Shown here one piece after another: positions 44,369 to 54,000 of a stretch of DNA of 64,000 nucleotides; the stretch's first letter is position 1; every line of letters begins with the position of its first letter. Source of the stretch: Christiangramia sp. OXR-203 (GTDB taxonomy: Bacteria; Bacteroidota; Bacteroidia; Flavobacteriales; Flavobacteriaceae); assembly GCF_034372165.1 (NCBI RefSeq), contig NZ_CP139698.1, positions 2,976,001 to 3,040,000 on the forward strand. The letters run 5' to 3'. The notes beneath the pieces were generated by a model. It searched no databases. It worked only from the letters and a program-made list of their open reading frames with translations, and was not told the origin of the DNA. The translations under genes were made by a program, and so were the position numbers.

Positions 44369-45376
44369 CTAGTTTATTAATTCCGGCCTGGAACTTTCCA
44401 GATCTGTAAATACCTGCTTTACATCCTGCGAACATTCCTTTTGCAACAAGAGATTCGCATCCTCTGTACAGACCATGATCGTATCTCTAAGCCCCACAAA
44501 GGCGGTAAATTTATCACTGCCTATCACCATGTTTCCATTGTCGTCAATCTTATGACCATTGCTGATAAGGTGATCATAGATCGCTTGAAAACTTCCCATG
44601 TCACTCCAGCTAAAACTAGCCGGGATGACCTTGATCTTATCACTCCTTTCCATTACTGCATAATCCACACTTATGGAAGGGATCTGCATGGACTCTTCTA
44701 ATTTGAGCATGCCGTCATCTGAACTTTCCCATGCACTCAGTGCTTTATAGTAAACTTCAGGCTCGAATTTTTTTAGTTCCTGAAGAAAAGTAGCAGCTTT
44801 AAAACAAAACATCCCACTGTTCCAGAGGAATGTGCCTTGTTGTAAAAAGCCCTCGGCAGTTTTAGCATCTGGTTTTTCCCGGAATCCAATCACATCATTC
44901 CCGGAAAATTCGATATATCCATAGCCGGTTTCCGGTCTGTCTGGTTGAACTCCAAAAGTTACTAGGTTATTTTCTTTTGCCAGGTTGATCGCTTCCTCAA
45001 TCGCCTTCTGGTATGCCTTATCATTTTCGATAATATGATCGGCCGGGGTAACCACCAGTATATCTTCTGCACTCGCCGCAAAAGCAGCAAATGCGATCGC
45101 AGCTGCTGTATTCCTGGGCGCTGCCTCTACTATATTCCTGGTTTTGGAATCACTGATCCCAAGTTTGGACAAGGAGTGAAGTGAGTGATCATGATTATCA
45201 CAATTTCCCACGACTATTAATTGATCGCATAAAGATTGATTTCTTAAAACTGCCAGTTCAAAAAGGGAGTATCCCCCGAACAGGTCTATATATTGCTTAG
45301 GTCTTGACTTCCTGGAAAGTGGCCATAGTCGGCTACCAACTCCACCGGTCAACAAAACATGAATAATTTTAGTCAT
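44369..45376 (-). CDS. manC: Mannose-1-phosphate guanylyltransferase
   Basis: 335 residues, nucleotidyltransferase domain followed by a short beta-helix. It makes GDP-mannose from mannose-1-phosphate and GTP. Key motifs are LTGGVGSRLWPLSRKSRPKQ (nucleotide loop), VTPADHII and FREKPD. Single-function length: there is no fused phosphomannose isomerase domain, so that enzyme and the phosphomannomutase must be encoded elsewhere. It starts a sub-operon with its own promoter candidate at 45520-45550 (manC-gmd-GxxExxY-fcl and beyond). Confidence 0.95.
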   Translation of the reverse strand: MTKIIHVLLTGGVGSRLWPLSRKSRPKQYIDLFGGYSLFELAVLRNQSLCDQLIVVGNCDNHDHSLHSLSKLGISDSKTRNIVEAAPRNTAAAIAFAAFAASAEDILVVTPADHIIENDKAYQKAIEEAINLAKENNLVTFGVQPDRPETGYGYIEFSGNDVIGFREKPDAKTAEGFLQQGTFLWNSGMFCFKAATFLQELKKFEPEVYYKALSAWESSDDGMLKLEESMQIPSISVDYAVMERSDKIKVIPASFSWSDMGSFQAIYDHLISNGHKIDDNGNMVIGSDKFTAFVGLRDTIMVCTEDANLLLQKECSQDVKQVFTDLESSRPELIN

Positions 45377-45456
45377 AATGAAAACAGGGCTTCGCCGTCG
45401 TGAGTCACATAAAGTAACTCCCGTAATAATATTTTAGTAAAACCTGAAGGAAAATC

Positions 45457-45476
45457 CTTGGTCGGGATCGACCAAG
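45457..45476 (-). promoter_or_regulatory. Hairpin in the predicted manC leader
   Basis: Perfect stem CTTGGTCG (45457-45464) and CGACCAAG (45469-45476), loop GGAT, about 80 bases before the manC start and downstream of the candidate promoter. It is followed on the minus strand by GATTTTCC, so it is not a clear terminator. Possible regulatory structure. Confidence 0.45.
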
Positions 45477-45519
45477 AACACATAAGTAGGGTTAAGCAGA
45501 TCAGGTTGATTAGATGCAG

Positions 45520-45550
45520 CAAAATTAGGCTGGATAATCGGCCTGTAAAA
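45520..45550 (-). promoter_or_regulatory. Candidate promoter for the manC-gmd part of the locus
   Basis: Minus strand TAATTTTG (45520-45527) is an exact -7 element, with TTTT 19 bases upstream (45547-45550), one mismatch from consensus. Predicted start near 45513, giving a leader of about 136 nt. Confidence 0.55.
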
Positions 45551-45712
45551 ATTAAATTTGTTAAAATTTTAACGGTTGAGAAGGGGATTATTCCCCTTTA
45601 ATTTGTGAAATAAGAATAATCTTAGAAAATACTCAGAAACATGGAATCAATATTAACTATTTGATATTAATTAAACCTTAAAATTTCGGACTAAGCAAAA
45701 ATTAGAATGATA

Positions 45713-46726
45713 TTATTTTAGATAAAATTTTATTGTTTCCATCAACGCATCTTCAAATTTTGATTCAGCTTTCCAGTTCAATTGAGACCTGATCTTACTG
45801 GCATCTATAGCGTACCGCTGGTCATGCCCGGCTCTATCCTTAACAAAGGTGATCTGTTCACTATAACTTCCGGAATCCTTCGGTTTAAGTTCATCCAGCA
45901 ATTTACAGATCTTTTGAGCAAGCTCTATATTCTGCATTTCTGCGTCACCTCCAATATTATATACGTCGCCTGCTTTAGCTTCCGTATAAACCAAACTGAT
46001 CGCTTTTACATGATCCAGCACATATAACCAGTCACGCACATTCTTTCCGTTGCCATAGATAGGAATATCCTCCCTGCTTATAGCCTTACGAATGATCGTT
46101 GGGATCAGCTTTTCTTTATGCTGCTTGGGACCGTAATTATTAGAGCAATTTGTAATGACCGTATTCATTCCATAAGTATGATGGTAACTACGCACGACCA
46201 TATCTGAAGCTGCCTTGCTTGCCGAATAAGGAGAGTTTGGAGCATATGGGGTTTTTTCAGTAAAATATCCGGTATCACCAAGACTTCCGTAAACCTCATC
46301 GGTCGATATATGATGAAATCTACAATCTCTAAATTCTTCCCTGTATTCAAAAGGCGCTTTCATCCAAGTCTTAAACGCAGCATCCAGAAGATTAAAAGTT
46401 CCGTTCACGTTGGTTTCGATAAAAACACCTGGGTTACTAATAGAATTATCTACATGAGATTCCGCAGCAAAATGAACAACTCCGTGGATATTATGATCCT
46501 GAAAGATCTTTTCCAGCAGCTCACGATTGCGGATGTCTCCTTTTATAAATTGATAGCGAGGGTTGGATTCCACTTCGCTTAGATTCTCCAGATCACCGGC
46601 ATAGGTAAGTGCATCCAGATTAATAATATGCTGTTCCGGATTTTGCTCCAGGTAATAGGGTATAAAATTAGATCCTATAAAACCAGCACCACCGGTTACC
46701 AGGATCGTTTTGTTTAGATCGTTCAT
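45713..46726 (-). CDS. rfbB: dTDP-glucose 4,6-dehydratase
   Basis: 337 residues. It makes dTDP-4-keto-6-deoxyglucose. Motifs are [13 protein letters not shown] (NAD-binding), [25 protein letters not shown] (the T-D-E catalytic triplet) and YSASKAASD (Tyr and Lys). Its ATG overlaps the rfbA stop by four bases. No rfbC or rfbD is nearby, so the keto-sugar either continues to L-rhamnose by genes elsewhere or is used in another branch. Confidence 0.96.
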   Translation of the reverse strand: MNDLNKTILVTGGAGFIGSNFIPYYLEQNPEQHIINLDALTYAGDLENLSEVESNPRYQFIKGDIRNRELLEKIFQDHNIHGVVHFAAESHVDNSISNPGVFIETNVNGTFNLLDAAFKTWMKAPFEYREEFRDCRFHHISTDEVYGSLGDTGYFTEKTPYAPNSPYSASKAASDMVVRSYHHTYGMNTVITNCSNNYGPKQHKEKLIPTIIRKAISREDIPIYGNGKNVRDWLYVLDHVKAISLVYTEAKAGDVYNIGGDAEMQNIELAQKICKLLDELKPKDSGSYSEQITFVKDRAGHDQRYAIDASKIRSQLNWKAESKFEDALMETIKFYLK

Positions 46727-47598
46727 TGTCCTGCTCTCTTTAATAAATATTCACCATAGGATGATTTCCCCAGTTTTCCTGCAAGTTGCGCCAGATCCTG
46801 CTTGTTTATATAGCCTTTTTCATAAGCGATCTCTTCCAGGCAGGCTACTTTAAGTCCCTGTCTTTTTTCCAGGGTATGAATAAAATTGCCTGCTTCCAGC
46901 ATAGATTCATGAGTTCCCGTATCCAGCCAGGCGTAACCCCTGTGCATGATCTCCATTTTCAAATTTTGATCCTCCAGATATGACTGGATCACCGAAGTGA
47001 TCTCCAGTTCACCTCTTTTGCTGGGCTTTACATTTTTAGCAACTTCCACAACCGAATTTGGGAAAAAGTACAGCCCTACGATCGCATAATTGGATTTTGG
47101 TATTTCCGGCTTTTCTTCTACGCTTAGAACGTTCCCTTCAGCATCAAATTCTGCCACCCCGTACCTGGATGGCTCATTTACGTAGTATCCAAAAACTCCG
47201 GCTTTCTTCTCCTGTTCCACAGTAGCGACCGACTTCCGAAGCAAACTTGTAAATCCATGTCCGTAGAAAATATTATCCCCGAGAATCAGAGCAACGTCAT
47301 CTCCATCTATAAATTCTTCCCCGATGATAAAAGCCTGCGCAAGACCATCTGGTGATTCCTGTACAGCATATTGAAAGTTCATACCAAGATCACTTCCATC
47401 ACCTAGTAGTTTTTCAAAGTTACTTCTGTCCTGTGGTGTTGTAATAATTAGAATCTCCCTGATCCCGGCAAGCATTAATACTGAAAGCGGATAATAGATC
47501 ATTGGCTTATCATACACATTCAGCAACTGCTTGGACACTCCTTTAGTAATAGGATATAATCGGGTACCTGAACCTCCGGCAAGAATAATTCCTTTCAT
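46723..47598 (-). CDS. rfbA: Glucose-1-phosphate thymidylyltransferase
   Basis: 291 residues. It makes dTDP-glucose from dTTP and glucose-1-phosphate. The nucleotide loop is [14 protein letters not shown], with [22 protein letters not shown] and [18 protein letters not shown] all diagnostic of RmlA. The order is rfbA then rfbB with a four-base overlap. It follows cysQ by 35 bases. Confidence 0.96.
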   Translation of the reverse strand: MKGIILAGGSGTRLYPITKGVSKQLLNVYDKPMIYYPLSVLMLAGIREILIITTPQDRSNFEKLLGDGSDLGMNFQYAVQESPDGLAQAFIIGEEFIDGDDVALILGDNIFYGHGFTSLLRKSVATVEQEKKAGVFGYYVNEPSRYGVAEFDAEGNVLSVEEKPEIPKSNYAIVGLYFFPNSVVEVAKNVKPSKRGELEITSVIQSYLEDQNLKMEIMHRGYAWLDTGTHESMLEAGNFIHTLEKRQGLKVACLEEIAYEKGYINKQDLAQLAGKLGKSSYGEYLLKRAGQ

Positions 47599-47633
47599 TT
47601 TCTAAAATTTATATGGCATTGCTACAAATCTAG

Positions 47634-48422
47634 CTATTTAACCAGAAACCAGTTATTCAGCAGGTTTTCGCGATTATACAACCTTTCTTCACCTGTATTA
47701 TGATCATACACAGTCTTACCAGCAAAAGTACAGATCGCCTGTCCCGCTGCCGTATCCCACTCCATGGTTGGAGCAAAACGCGGATACTCATCTGCCTTAC
47801 CTTCAGCTACCATACAAAGCTTTAAAGAACTTCCCTTAGAAATGCTATCTACTTCTCCGTGCTTTTCTTCAAGCTGACTGATATAATCTTTAGTTTCTTC
47901 GGAAAGATGGGATTTACTCGCTACTACGGTGAATTTTTTATTCAGATTTTTCTTCGGAAGTTTTACTGCGGAAGATTCTAAATTTTCCATTCCGTCGAAA
48001 TCTACGATATCATCTACCTTAAAAGAACCCATATTTTCAGCAGCGTAATACAGTTCCTTAAGCGCCGGAACATAGATCACTCCCATCACGGGTTTTTGAT
48101 CCCTAACCAGGGCAATATTTACTGTAAACTCCCCATTTTTCTTAATAAATTCCTTCGTACCATCGATAGGATCCACGATCCATAAGCTAGACCAGTGCTT
48201 TCGCTCTTCATAAGAAAGATCCCTACCCTCTTCTGAAAGTACCGGAATATCTGTAGCAGAAAGATGTTGCATGATGATTTCATGTGATGCCAGATCTGCT
48301 TTGGTAAGTGGAGAGTCATCATTCTTTAATACTACTTCAAAGTCTTCATGCTCATAAATTTCCATGATCCGCTTTCCCGCTTCCAATGATGCTTTGATCG
48401 CAATCTCTAAATTCTTGTCCAT
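47634..48422 (-). CDS. cysQ: 3'(2'),5'-bisphosphate nucleotidase CysQ
   Basis: 262 residues from the ATG at 48420-48422 (MDKNLEIAIKAS). A start at 48479 would overlap the preceding gene by 29 bases and is rejected. Motifs of the inositol-monophosphatase superfamily are VLSEEGRD (metal site), WIVDPIDGTKEFI (catalytic metal loop, D-x-I-D-G-T) and WDTAAGQAI. CysQ removes phosphate from 3'-phosphoadenosine 5'-phosphate. A cysQ gene in a capsule locus sometimes accompanies sulfated glycans; no sulfotransferase is seen here, so the reason for its place is unclear. Confidence 0.9.
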   Translation of the reverse strand: MDKNLEIAIKASLEAGKRIMEIYEHEDFEVVLKNDDSPLTKADLASHEIIMQHLSATDIPVLSEEGRDLSYEERKHWSSLWIVDPIDGTKEFIKKNGEFTVNIALVRDQKPVMGVIYVPALKELYYAAENMGSFKVDDIVDFDGMENLESSAVKLPKKNLNKKFTVVASKSHLSEETKDYISQLEEKHGEVDSISKGSSLKLCMVAEGKADEYPRFAPTMEWDTAAGQAICTFAGKTVYDHNTGEERLYNRENLLNNWFLVK

Positions 48423-48450
48423 ATGATAAAAGTCTTCTCGTAATTTGTGA

Positions 48451-49464
48451 TTATTTATAATATCGCTGAAACCATTCAAGATATCTTTTGATTCCTTCTT
48501 TTATATCTACCTTCGGCTTATAGCCATAGCGTTCCATAAGCGGCCGGGAGTCTGCCCAGGTTCTATTCACATCTCCCTGCTGCATGGGCATCAGATTCTT
48601 TTTAGCCTTAATCCCCAGCTGTGTTTCAATTTGCTCAATAAAATCCAGCAATTTTACCGGCTGGCTATTTCCAATATTAAATATGCGGTGTAGTGCATTT
48701 TTATCTGTTTCCGAATCATTGATCACCGCATTCACTCCATTAATGATGTCATCTACAAAGGTAAAGTCTCTTTCCAGATTCCCTTCGTTAAACACCCGGA
48801 TAGGTTCTCCATTTTTGATAGCATTTACAAATAGAAACATCGCCATATCTGGTCTTCCCCAGGGTCCGTATACTGTAAAAAATCTCAAACCTGTACAGCG
48901 AATTCCGTAGAGATGACTGTAGGTATACGCCATTAGTTCATTGCTGCGCTTCGTTGCCGCATATAAACTAACAGGCTCATCTACTCTATCTTCTTCGGAA
49001 AATGGAACTTTTTTATTCTGTCCATATACACTGGAAGAACTGGCATAAACAAAATCTTTAATGTTGTAAAGTCGGCAGCATTCCAGAATATTAGCAAACC
49101 CCACAAGATTACTATCAATATAAGCCTGAGGATTTTCGATGCTATATCGTACTCCTGCCTGCGCAGCCAGATTGCACACCAGATCAAACTTATAAGTTTT
49201 AAAAAGTCCAGGTAAGTTTTCGCGATCCTGAAGATCCATCTTGTAGAATATGAAATCGGTATATTGCTGACTCTTCACCGGCTGATTATATGCGGAATCT
49301 GCCGCTGTAATAATTCCTAATTCGGCAAGACGTGCAATTTTAAGGGAAGGGCAATAATAATCATTGAGATTATCCAGACCAATTACGGTATGACCTTCCT
49401 GCAAAAGTTTTTTGCACAGGTGAAATCCAATAAATCCGGCTGCCCCGGTAACTAATATCTTCAT
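48451..49464 (-). CDS. NAD-dependent epimerase, UDP-glucuronate 4-epimerase type
   Basis: 337 residues of extended short-chain dehydrogenase. VTGAAGFIGFHLCKKLL begins the NAD domain, and GLDNLNDYY with LKIARL is the signature of the CapI/UDP-glucuronate 4-epimerase group (GAE). The catalytic SSSVYG and YAATK are present. It most likely makes UDP-galacturonate, though the substrate is predicted from subfamily motifs only. It is the first enzyme gene of the locus after upxY, with 115 bases between them. Confidence 0.85.
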   Translation of the reverse strand: MKILVTGAAGFIGFHLCKKLLQEGHTVIGLDNLNDYYCPSLKIARLAELGIITAADSAYNQPVKSQQYTDFIFYKMDLQDRENLPGLFKTYKFDLVCNLAAQAGVRYSIENPQAYIDSNLVGFANILECCRLYNIKDFVYASSSSVYGQNKKVPFSEEDRVDEPVSLYAATKRSNELMAYTYSHLYGIRCTGLRFFTVYGPWGRPDMAMFLFVNAIKNGEPIRVFNEGNLERDFTFVDDIINGVNAVINDSETDKNALHRIFNIGNSQPVKLLDFIEQIETQLGIKAKKNLMPMQQGDVNRTWADSRPLMERYGYKPKVDIKEGIKRYLEWFQRYYK

Positions 49465-49579
49465 AAAGATTATAAGCTCAAACGATCAAAAACTGCAGAA
49501 AACAATCCGTGTCCTGTCAGTTCGCTGCTAAAATATTGGATTAAACCGATAAAATATAATTTTAAGGAGCTAAGTGTTC

Positions 49580-50053
49580 CTAAACCACGTCGTGCACGCT
49601 GGCTGTAAGTATCCATCCAAGTTCTTCGAGGATCAGTTTCAGCTTTTTATCACCAACCTCTTTGATCACTGCTGTTTGATTGGCCATTTTACCGGATTTT
49701 AGTTTTACCTGATCTCCGGGTTTAAACTGGGTAACTTCCAGATCTGAGATCTTATCATTATTAAGCCAGGAGCGTATAGCTTCGATCTCAGCATCCTTCG
49801 CGATTGCAGGTTTATTGAGCCATTGTAAAAAATTAACCACACCGGGAGCATCAAAAACCTTTGACCTTTCGCTTTCAACGATATTTACAAAGATATAGGA
49901 TCTGAATAATGGAACGGTGACTTTCTTCTTACGATCACTCCATTGACGGACTTCCACTATTGTAGGGCAGAATATATCTATTCCTAATTTGGATAGATAT
50001 TCTGAAGTTTTGATCTCGTGTTGTGATTTGGTTCTTACTACGTACCAGGGCAT
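49580..50053 (-). CDS. UpxY-family transcription antiterminator (NusG-like)
   Basis: 157 residues. The NusG N-terminal domain (MPWYVVRTKSQHEIKTSEYL; FCPTIVEVRQWSDRKKK; PLFRSYIFVNI) is followed by a KOW domain (FKPGDQVKLKSGKMANQTAVI). UpxY proteins in Bacteroides head capsule operons and let RNA polymerase read through termination in the leader of their own operon. The gene is the first of the polysaccharide locus, with about 600 non-coding bases upstream. No strong promoter is seen just upstream, so the position of the true promoter is uncertain. Confidence 0.88.
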   Translation of the reverse strand: MPWYVVRTKSQHEIKTSEYLSKLGIDIFCPTIVEVRQWSDRKKKVTVPLFRSYIFVNIVESERSKVFDAPGVVNFLQWLNKPAIAKDAEIEAIRSWLNNDKISDLEVTQFKPGDQVKLKSGKMANQTAVIKEVGDKKLKLILEELGWILTASVHDVV

Positions 50054-50419
50054 ACTGCGACGGGTTTAATGAGTATTCGGTTTCACAGTAGGGTGCATAA
50101 ACTATTCTGATGTAAAGTTCGGAAATTTCAGGCAGGGAACAATTTTTTACAAGCTTCAAATTCAACACCTGATACTTTTCTGGAAGTTGTGGAGCTGAGG
50201 TTAATTAAATGGTCGTTATCATCCCGGAAGACAGGCGATAGTAAAATTTCGACGAGTTTATAATGTTAAGGTTCGCTTTTGATTTAGTGCGGTCGACTTT
50301 ATTTAATCAGATTCAGGGTTGTAATAACATTGTTAGAGAGTACTTACCATAAGAATTTTCAGGAAGATATTCTATTTGCTTTTACCTGAATTTTCTCGGC
50401 AGGATTGCTTCCAGAAGCT

Positions 50420-50459
50420 CCCTTCGACAGGCTTCCTTCGACAGGCTCAGGATGACAAC
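50420..50459. repeat. Extragenic repeat, two tandem copies (TTCGACAGGCT family)
   Basis: CCTTCGACAGGCTT at 50421-50434 followed directly by CCTTCGACAGGCTCAGGATG (50435-50454). The second is the full form of an interspersed repeat widely seen in bacterial genomes, whose reverse complement is CATCCTGAGCCTGTCGAAGG. Confidence 0.75.
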
Positions 50460-50480
50460 ATTATCTCTTGTAACATCTAT

Positions 50481-50526
50481 TTCGACCGGCTCCCTCCGAC
50501 AGACTTCCTTCGACAGGCTCAGGATG
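50481..50526. repeat. Extragenic repeat, three degenerate copies
   Basis: TTCGACCGGCTC, then CTCCGACAGACTT, then CCTTCGACAGGCTCAGGATG (50507-50526): two diverged copies and one intact copy in tandem. Confidence 0.75.
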
Positions 50527-50629
50527 GCAACTAAGCTATTATAAGATTACACACTATAAGATTTACTGATATGAAATTTCATTTCATAAACAACTTCAAG
50601 AGTATCCTTAGGCAAGCACCTTTCTTCAA

Positions 50630-50651
50630 GCTTCCCCCGACAGGCTCGGGA
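50630..50651. repeat. Extragenic repeat, single diverged copy
   Basis: GCTTCCCCCGACAGGCTCGG keeps the CCGACAGGCTC core of the neighbouring copies. Confidence 0.6.
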
Positions 50652-50681
50652 CACGCTCCATGCCCTGATAATTTGTAAAAC

Positions 50682-50713
50682 AAAAAAACCCAAACTTTTC
50701 AGTTTGGGTTTTT
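50682..50713 (-). terminator. Terminator of tRNA-Gln
   Basis: Stem AACCCAAACT (50687-50696) and AGTTTGGGTT (50701-50710), loop TTTC, flanked by a T run on the minus strand (A run at 50682-50688). It follows the tRNA by about 11 bases. Confidence 0.85.
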
Positions 50714-50723
50714 AACATTTTTG

Positions 50724-50796
50724 TTGGCCTACTAGGGCTCGAACCTAGACTCTTCTGGACCAAAACCAGACGTGTTGCCAGTTACACCATAGGCCA
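50724..50796 (-). tRNA. tRNA-Gln (anticodon TTG)
   Basis: 73 bases. Acceptor stem TGGCCTA pairs with TAGGCCA, discriminator A. The anticodon stem is TCTGG/CCAGA around loop TTTTGGT, so the anticodon is TTG (reads CAA and CAG). The T arm is CTAGG-TTCGAAC-CCTAG. CCA is not encoded. It has its own consensus promoter and terminator. Confidence 0.95.
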
Positions 50797-50813
50797 ATGC
50801 TTAAATGCGGATG

Positions 50814-50844
50814 CAAATTTAAGACAAAGTTTCTATCGCGCAAA
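50814..50844 (-). promoter_or_regulatory. Consensus promoter of tRNA-Gln
   Basis: Minus strand TTTG (50841-50844), 19 bases, then TAAATTTG (50814-50821): an exact TTTG-N19-TAnnTTTG. The predicted start near 50807 is 10 bases before the mature 5' end. Confidence 0.85.
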
Positions 50845-51008
50845 CTTTTTCAAAAAGATTTTCATTAAAATTTCATTTTTTTTCTGAAAGTATATATTTT
50901 CTATTCATTTCCAGACACTTCCAAAATATTCGCTTTTCCATTCCGTTTGTAAAGCATTCAGCATATTATTATTAAATTCGCCACTTCAGTAGAATTACAC
51001 GAGTATTT

Positions 51009-54000
51009 ATGACAGATTTCAACTTCAGTAAGTGGAATAAAATCCTGGGATGGCTGGTTTTTCTTATTGCCCTCACCACCTATACACTTACTCTGGAACC
51101 AACGGCAAGTTTCTGGGATGCCGGTGAATATATTGCTACCTCTGCCAACCTGGAAGTTGGTCACCCACCGGGAGCTCCTTTCTATCAAATGATGGGCGCA
51201 TTTTTTGCCACTTTTGCGGCAGACAATACCCAGGTCGCCCTCATGATCAATTTTATGTCTGGTTTTGCCAGTGCTGTAGCCATCATGTTTATGTTCTGGT
51301 CTATAAGCTTACTGGTTCTAAAGATCGCCGGACCTCGTGAAACTCTAACCGATGCTAAGAAAATAGCCGTTCTGGGAAGTGCCCTTGTTGGCTCACTTGC
51401 ATTTACTTTTACCGACAGCTTCTGGTTCAATGCCGTGGAAGCCGAAGTATACGCCATGGCCGCCTGCTTTATGTCGGTCATGTTTTATTTGGGACTACTC
51501 TGGGAACGGGATATGTTCACTCCGCGTGGAAATCGCTGGATCATTCTTATCTCCCTGGTAATAGGTCTCTCTTTTGGGGTTCACTTTATGGGTCTGTTGA
51601 CCCTTCCGGCAATCGGATTCCTTTATTTCTTTAAAAACTATAAGAAGGTTACCGTCAAGAACTTCATCATCGCCAACGTGGTCGTGGTCGCTGTTCTTAT
51701 GTTTATCTTCAAACTGCTACTACCTTATACGCTTACTTTCTTTTCTGCTTCAGAATTGTTCTTTACCAATTCCCTGGGAATGCCGTTTAATACGGGAACG
51801 GTTATCGCTCTACTTGCGATCATCGCCGTATTCTATTTCCTGATCAATCTAACACGCAAGCGTAACCTGTATCAGTACAACACACTACTCCTTTGTGTAC
51901 TATTTGTTCTAATTGGTTTCTCCAGCTGGGTAATGCTACCGGTACGTAGTAATGCGCCAACCGTGATCAATGAAAATAGTCCCGACAATGCACGTGAGCT
52001 ACTCGCCTATTATAATCGTGAACAATATGGGGAAACTCATTTATTTTATGGCCCTCAGTGGTCTGAGATGTATTCCGGACTTGATGAGGATAATCCTTAT
52101 CGTGATGGAAAACCTCAATATGAAAAAGACGAGGAACTTGGAAAGTATGTGATCGTTAATGAATATAAGAACGCACGCCAGAACCTGGACGATGATCATA
52201 AGGCTGTTCTGCCAAGAATGTGGAGTACCGAGCATGCTACCAATTACATGGAATTTACCGGTCCTCTGGAATTCACGATCAAACCAGAATTTCAAAATGA
52301 AGAAAGGCTTATAAGTGCTATTAATGAATTCCGCTCTCAGTTTTCCCGTGGTGAGAGAGATATGGAAGACTACCATAATTTCTTAAGACAGTTTAGCGAT
52401 TATATCAATGTAGAAAAACCTTCATTCTCGTCTAACATCAGCTACTTCCTGGAGTATCAGGTTGGCTATATGTACTGGCGTTATTTTATGTGGAACTTCA
52501 CCGGAAGACAGGATGATATCCAGGGAAAATTTGGAGATCTGCATGGAAACTGGATCAGCGGAATCGATTTTATTGATGAATGGCATATTGGTTCGCAAGA
52601 GAATTTACCTTCAGATGTAAAAAATAATAAAGCTCGAAATACCTATTATTTCCTACCGCTTCTACTCGGACTAATCGGACTCATTTTTCAGATGAAAAGA
52701 GATCAGAAGAATTTCTGGGTGCTTATGGTGTTCTTTCTTTTTACAGGAATTGCGCTTAAAGTTTATCTGAATGAAAGGCCTTTTGAACCCAGAGAACGAG
52801 ACTATGCACTTGTTGGATCCTTCTATGTTTTTGCTATCTGGATAGGCTTTGGAGTCTATGCCATCTTCGATAAACTTAAAGGAAAGATTGGTCCTAAAAT
52901 TCTGGCTCCGGTAGTGGTGATCGCAAGTTTACTTGCTGTACCAACGCTGCTTGCTTCGGAAAACTGGGATGATCATGATCGCTCCGGCAGAGACACGGCG
53001 CTTACCATGGCCCGGATGTACCTGGATTCCATCGACGAGAACGCCATTATATTTACCATTGGTGATAATGATACTTTTGCGCTATGGTATGTTCAGCAAA
53101 TTGAAAAATACCGTACCGATGTTCGCGTAATCAATACAAGTTTACTGGCAACCGACTGGTATATTGACCAGATGAAGCGAAAAGCTTTTGATAGTGATGC
53201 GATCCCGTCGCAATTACCACAGGACTGGTATAATGGAAAGAACGATGCTATCTTCCTGCGTGAAGTAACTCAGGATACTATTGGTATCAAAACCTGGATG
53301 AATTATATTCAGAATGAAGACCCAAGAACCATGGCCGAATTACAAAGCGGATCCATGATCAACACCTTCCCTTCTAAATATGTCCGAATCCCAGTGGATA
53401 AACAGAATGTACTGGACAATAATATCGTAGACCGTTCTGAAGCAGATGAGATCGTTGATCATATCGATATTGAGATTGGTGACCAGGTGCTTTACAAAAA
53501 CAGGTTGTTGATGCTCGACATTATTGCTAATAACGACTGGAAACGCCCTATATATTTTACCGGCGGAAGTTTTGGAGATGATGATTATCTATGGATGAAA
53601 GATTATCTTCAACTAGAAGGAGTCACCTATAAACTGGTTCCTATTCAAACTCCTCTTGATCCCCGAAATCCATTCGATATGGGTCGTGTGAATACCGAGA
53701 AGATGTACAATATCGTGAAGAACTGGAATTGGGGAAATATGGGATCTTCAGAAATTTATCATGATCCTGAAACCCGCAAAAACTCTATTACCTATAGAAG
53801 CAACCTGGCAAGACTGACAGAAAACCTCCTTAATGAAGGCGATACTATACATGCTGAAGAGATCCTTGACCTGGGAATGGAACATATGCCGGTAGAGCAT
53901 TATGAATATTACACGTTACTAGAACCATTTATTACCGGTTATTACGAAGTTAATAAACCTCAGAAAGCCCGTGAGATCTGGGAAAAAGTGACTAAGAAAT

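Larger units (their letters stand above)
45377..45712. other. 336-base gap between rfbB and manC with two hairpins
   Basis: No gene is seen. It holds a hairpin at 45581-45598 (AAGGGGA / TCCCCTT) without a T run, the promoter candidate at 45520-45550, and an 8-bp hairpin at 45457-45476 inside the predicted manC leader. Confidence 0.6.
50054..50683. other. Long non-coding upstream region of upxY
   Basis: About 630 bases without a convincing gene. A short frame at 49935-50168 that overlaps upxY is a shadow. It contains three clusters of an extragenic repeat (listed separately) near the tRNA-Gln side. It may include the leader on which UpxY acts, but no TAnnTTTG promoter with good spacing was found. 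Confidence 0.6.

Noticed and set aside
45581-45598. Terminator of rfbB
   Set aside because: The hairpin AAGGGGA/TCCCCTT is not followed by a T run on the minus strand and lies 115 bases after the stop.
47634-48479. Longer CysQ starting at 48479
   Set aside because: Overlaps the epimerase gene by 29 bases; MDKNLEIAIKAS at 48422 is the typical start.
50420-50651. CRISPR-like array
   Set aside because: Repeats are tandem or irregularly spaced, diverged and without unique spacers of constant length; no cas genes.
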